Shown here in pieces: positions 5,139-5,760 of a stretch of DNA of 5,760 bases. The first letter of the stretch is position 1; the number at the start of each line of letters is the position of its first letter. The stretch is from assembly GCA_947085305.1 (NCBI GenBank), contig CAMTVV010000124.1, positions 1 to 5,760 of the forward strand, written 5' to 3'. Both the position numbers and the translations under genes were made by a program. This DNA comes from JAMCQB01 sp947085305. Lineage in GTDB: Bacteria > Nitrospirota > Thermodesulfovibrionia > Thermodesulfovibrionales > UBA9159. The notes beneath the pieces are model-generated. The model saw only the letters and a program-made list of their open reading frames with translations, had not been told where the DNA came from and did no database searches.

Positions 5139-5760
5139 GACTGCCTCCTTTCCAAGTCTTTTATCTTTTCCTCAAGTTCCCGTATCTTTTTATTGAGTTC
5201 TGGAAGTCTGGCGAATAATGCTGATGACTTGAGCCAGTTCCGATGAGGAATCGCAGGTGATCCTGAGTAAACTCCGTTTTCGAGATGCCCCATAATTCCC
5301 GATTGGGCTCCTATCATGGAACCGTCATCAACTTTAGCATGGTCAGCTATTCCTACCTGGCCTCCAATGATCACAAAATTCCCAATCTTTGTGCTCCCGC
5401 CGATCGCCACCTGGGCCACAAGAATAGAATTTTCTCCGATCTGTACGTTGTGGCCTACCTGTACAAGGTTATCGATCTTTGTGCCCCTCCCGATGACGGT
5501 GTTCCCCGTTGTGGCCCTGTCTATGGTGACATTGGCCCCTATCTCCACATCATCACCGATAATGATACCGCCGACCTGCGGTATCTTGTGATGTTTGCCG
5601 CCTTCCATCACATACCCGAAACCGTCGGCGCCTATGACAGAACCCGCATGGATTATCACGCGGTTACCGATCTGCGCCTTTTCCCGTATCGTCACATTGG
5701 GATAGAGGATGCACTGCTCACCGAGCACCGTATCTTCCCCGACAAATACTCCCGGATAGA
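5135..5760 (-). CDS. lpxD: LpxD, UDP-3-O-acylglucosamine N-acyltransferase (C-terminal part; 5' end outside the window)
   Basis: LpxD adds the N-linked hydroxyacyl chain to UDP-3-O-acyl-glucosamine, the third step of lipid A synthesis. About 208 codons are visible. The frame runs open through the right edge (it reads YPGVFVGEDT before the internal GTG at 5728), so that GTG is not the start; roughly 130-140 N-terminal residues, including the uridine-binding domain, are missing. The visible part is a left-handed beta-helix of hexapeptide repeats with GSVIGADGFGY and DRATTGNTVIG. VQVGHNVQIG contains the probable catalytic His (equivalent to E. coli H239). After GVYSGSPAIPHRNW comes a charged C-terminal helix or coiled coil (ELNKKIRELEEKIKDLERR), as in other LpxD trimers. 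The TGA stop overlaps the fabZ start. Confidence 0.96.
   Translation of the reverse strand, partial: YPGVFVGEDTVLGEQCILYPNVTIREKAQIGNRVIIHAGSVIGADGFGYVMEGGKHHKIPQVGGIIIGDDVEIGANVTIDRATTGNTVIGRGTKIDNLVQVGHNVQIGENSILVAQVAIGGSTKIGNFVIIGGQVGIADHAKVDDGSMIGAQSGIMGHLENGVYSGSPAIPHRNWLKSSALFARLPELNKKIRELEEKIKDLERRQS

Noticed and set aside
5135..5728. LpxD starting at the GTG at 5728.
   Set aside because: The frame stays open with beta-helix sequence to the window edge, and a start there would remove the whole N-terminal domain; the gene is simply cut by the window.

Overview
This window is a stretch of a Gram-negative (lipid A-making) bacterial genome. Every gene I can support reads on the minus strand, so biological order runs from the right edge to the left edge. 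The genes are standard housekeeping ones: lpxD (5' end outside the window), fabZ, lpxA, lpxI, yajC, an HD-domain phosphohydrolase, secD and secF (cut off at the left edge). LpxI instead of LpxH for the UDP-diacylglucosamine pyrophosphatase step, plus an HD-domain gene lodged between yajC and secD, points outside the gamma/beta-proteobacteria. A Nitrospirota- or Desulfobacterota-like lineage fits best, but that is an inference from gene content and not proven by the sequence. Bases 1-15 match the Illumina TruSeq adapter, so the left edge is almost certainly a contig end from a shotgun or metagenome assembly.

Right half (5760 to 3014): an envelope-lipid block. lpxD and fabZ overlap by 4 nt (ATGA), fabZ and lpxA overlap by 1 nt (TAATG), and both fabZ and lpxA have good Shine-Dalgarno (SD) sites, so this is a tightly coupled operon. 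LpxA starts lipid A synthesis, LpxD adds the second hydroxyacyl chain, LpxI cleaves the UDP-sugar, and FabZ works in the fatty-acid pathway that shares the hydroxyacyl-ACP pool. The lpxA-lpxI junction is different: a roughly 86-nt spacer holds a 29-codon ORF whose stop overlaps the lpxI GTG start, and two 16-nt repeats whose only differences are compensatory changes in a mini-hairpin placed where the lpxI SD should be.

Left half (2980 to 1): a Sec-translocon accessory block. A short AT-rich gap after lpxI carries a perfect TATAAT box just upstream of yajC, which suggests a separate promoter for yajC-HD-secD-secF. YajC, SecD and SecF form the accessory complex that works with SecYEG during protein export. 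The HD protein overlaps yajC (or starts at an unusual codon just after it), and the secD SD overlaps its stop codon. An 81-nt secD-secF gap contains a perfect 10-bp inverted repeat with no U-tract.

The region is mostly ordinary. I see no mobile element, CRISPR array, tRNA, rRNA or defence system. The points worth a second look are the lpxA-lpxI spacer, the start codon of the HD gene, the secD-secF hairpin and the adapter remnant.
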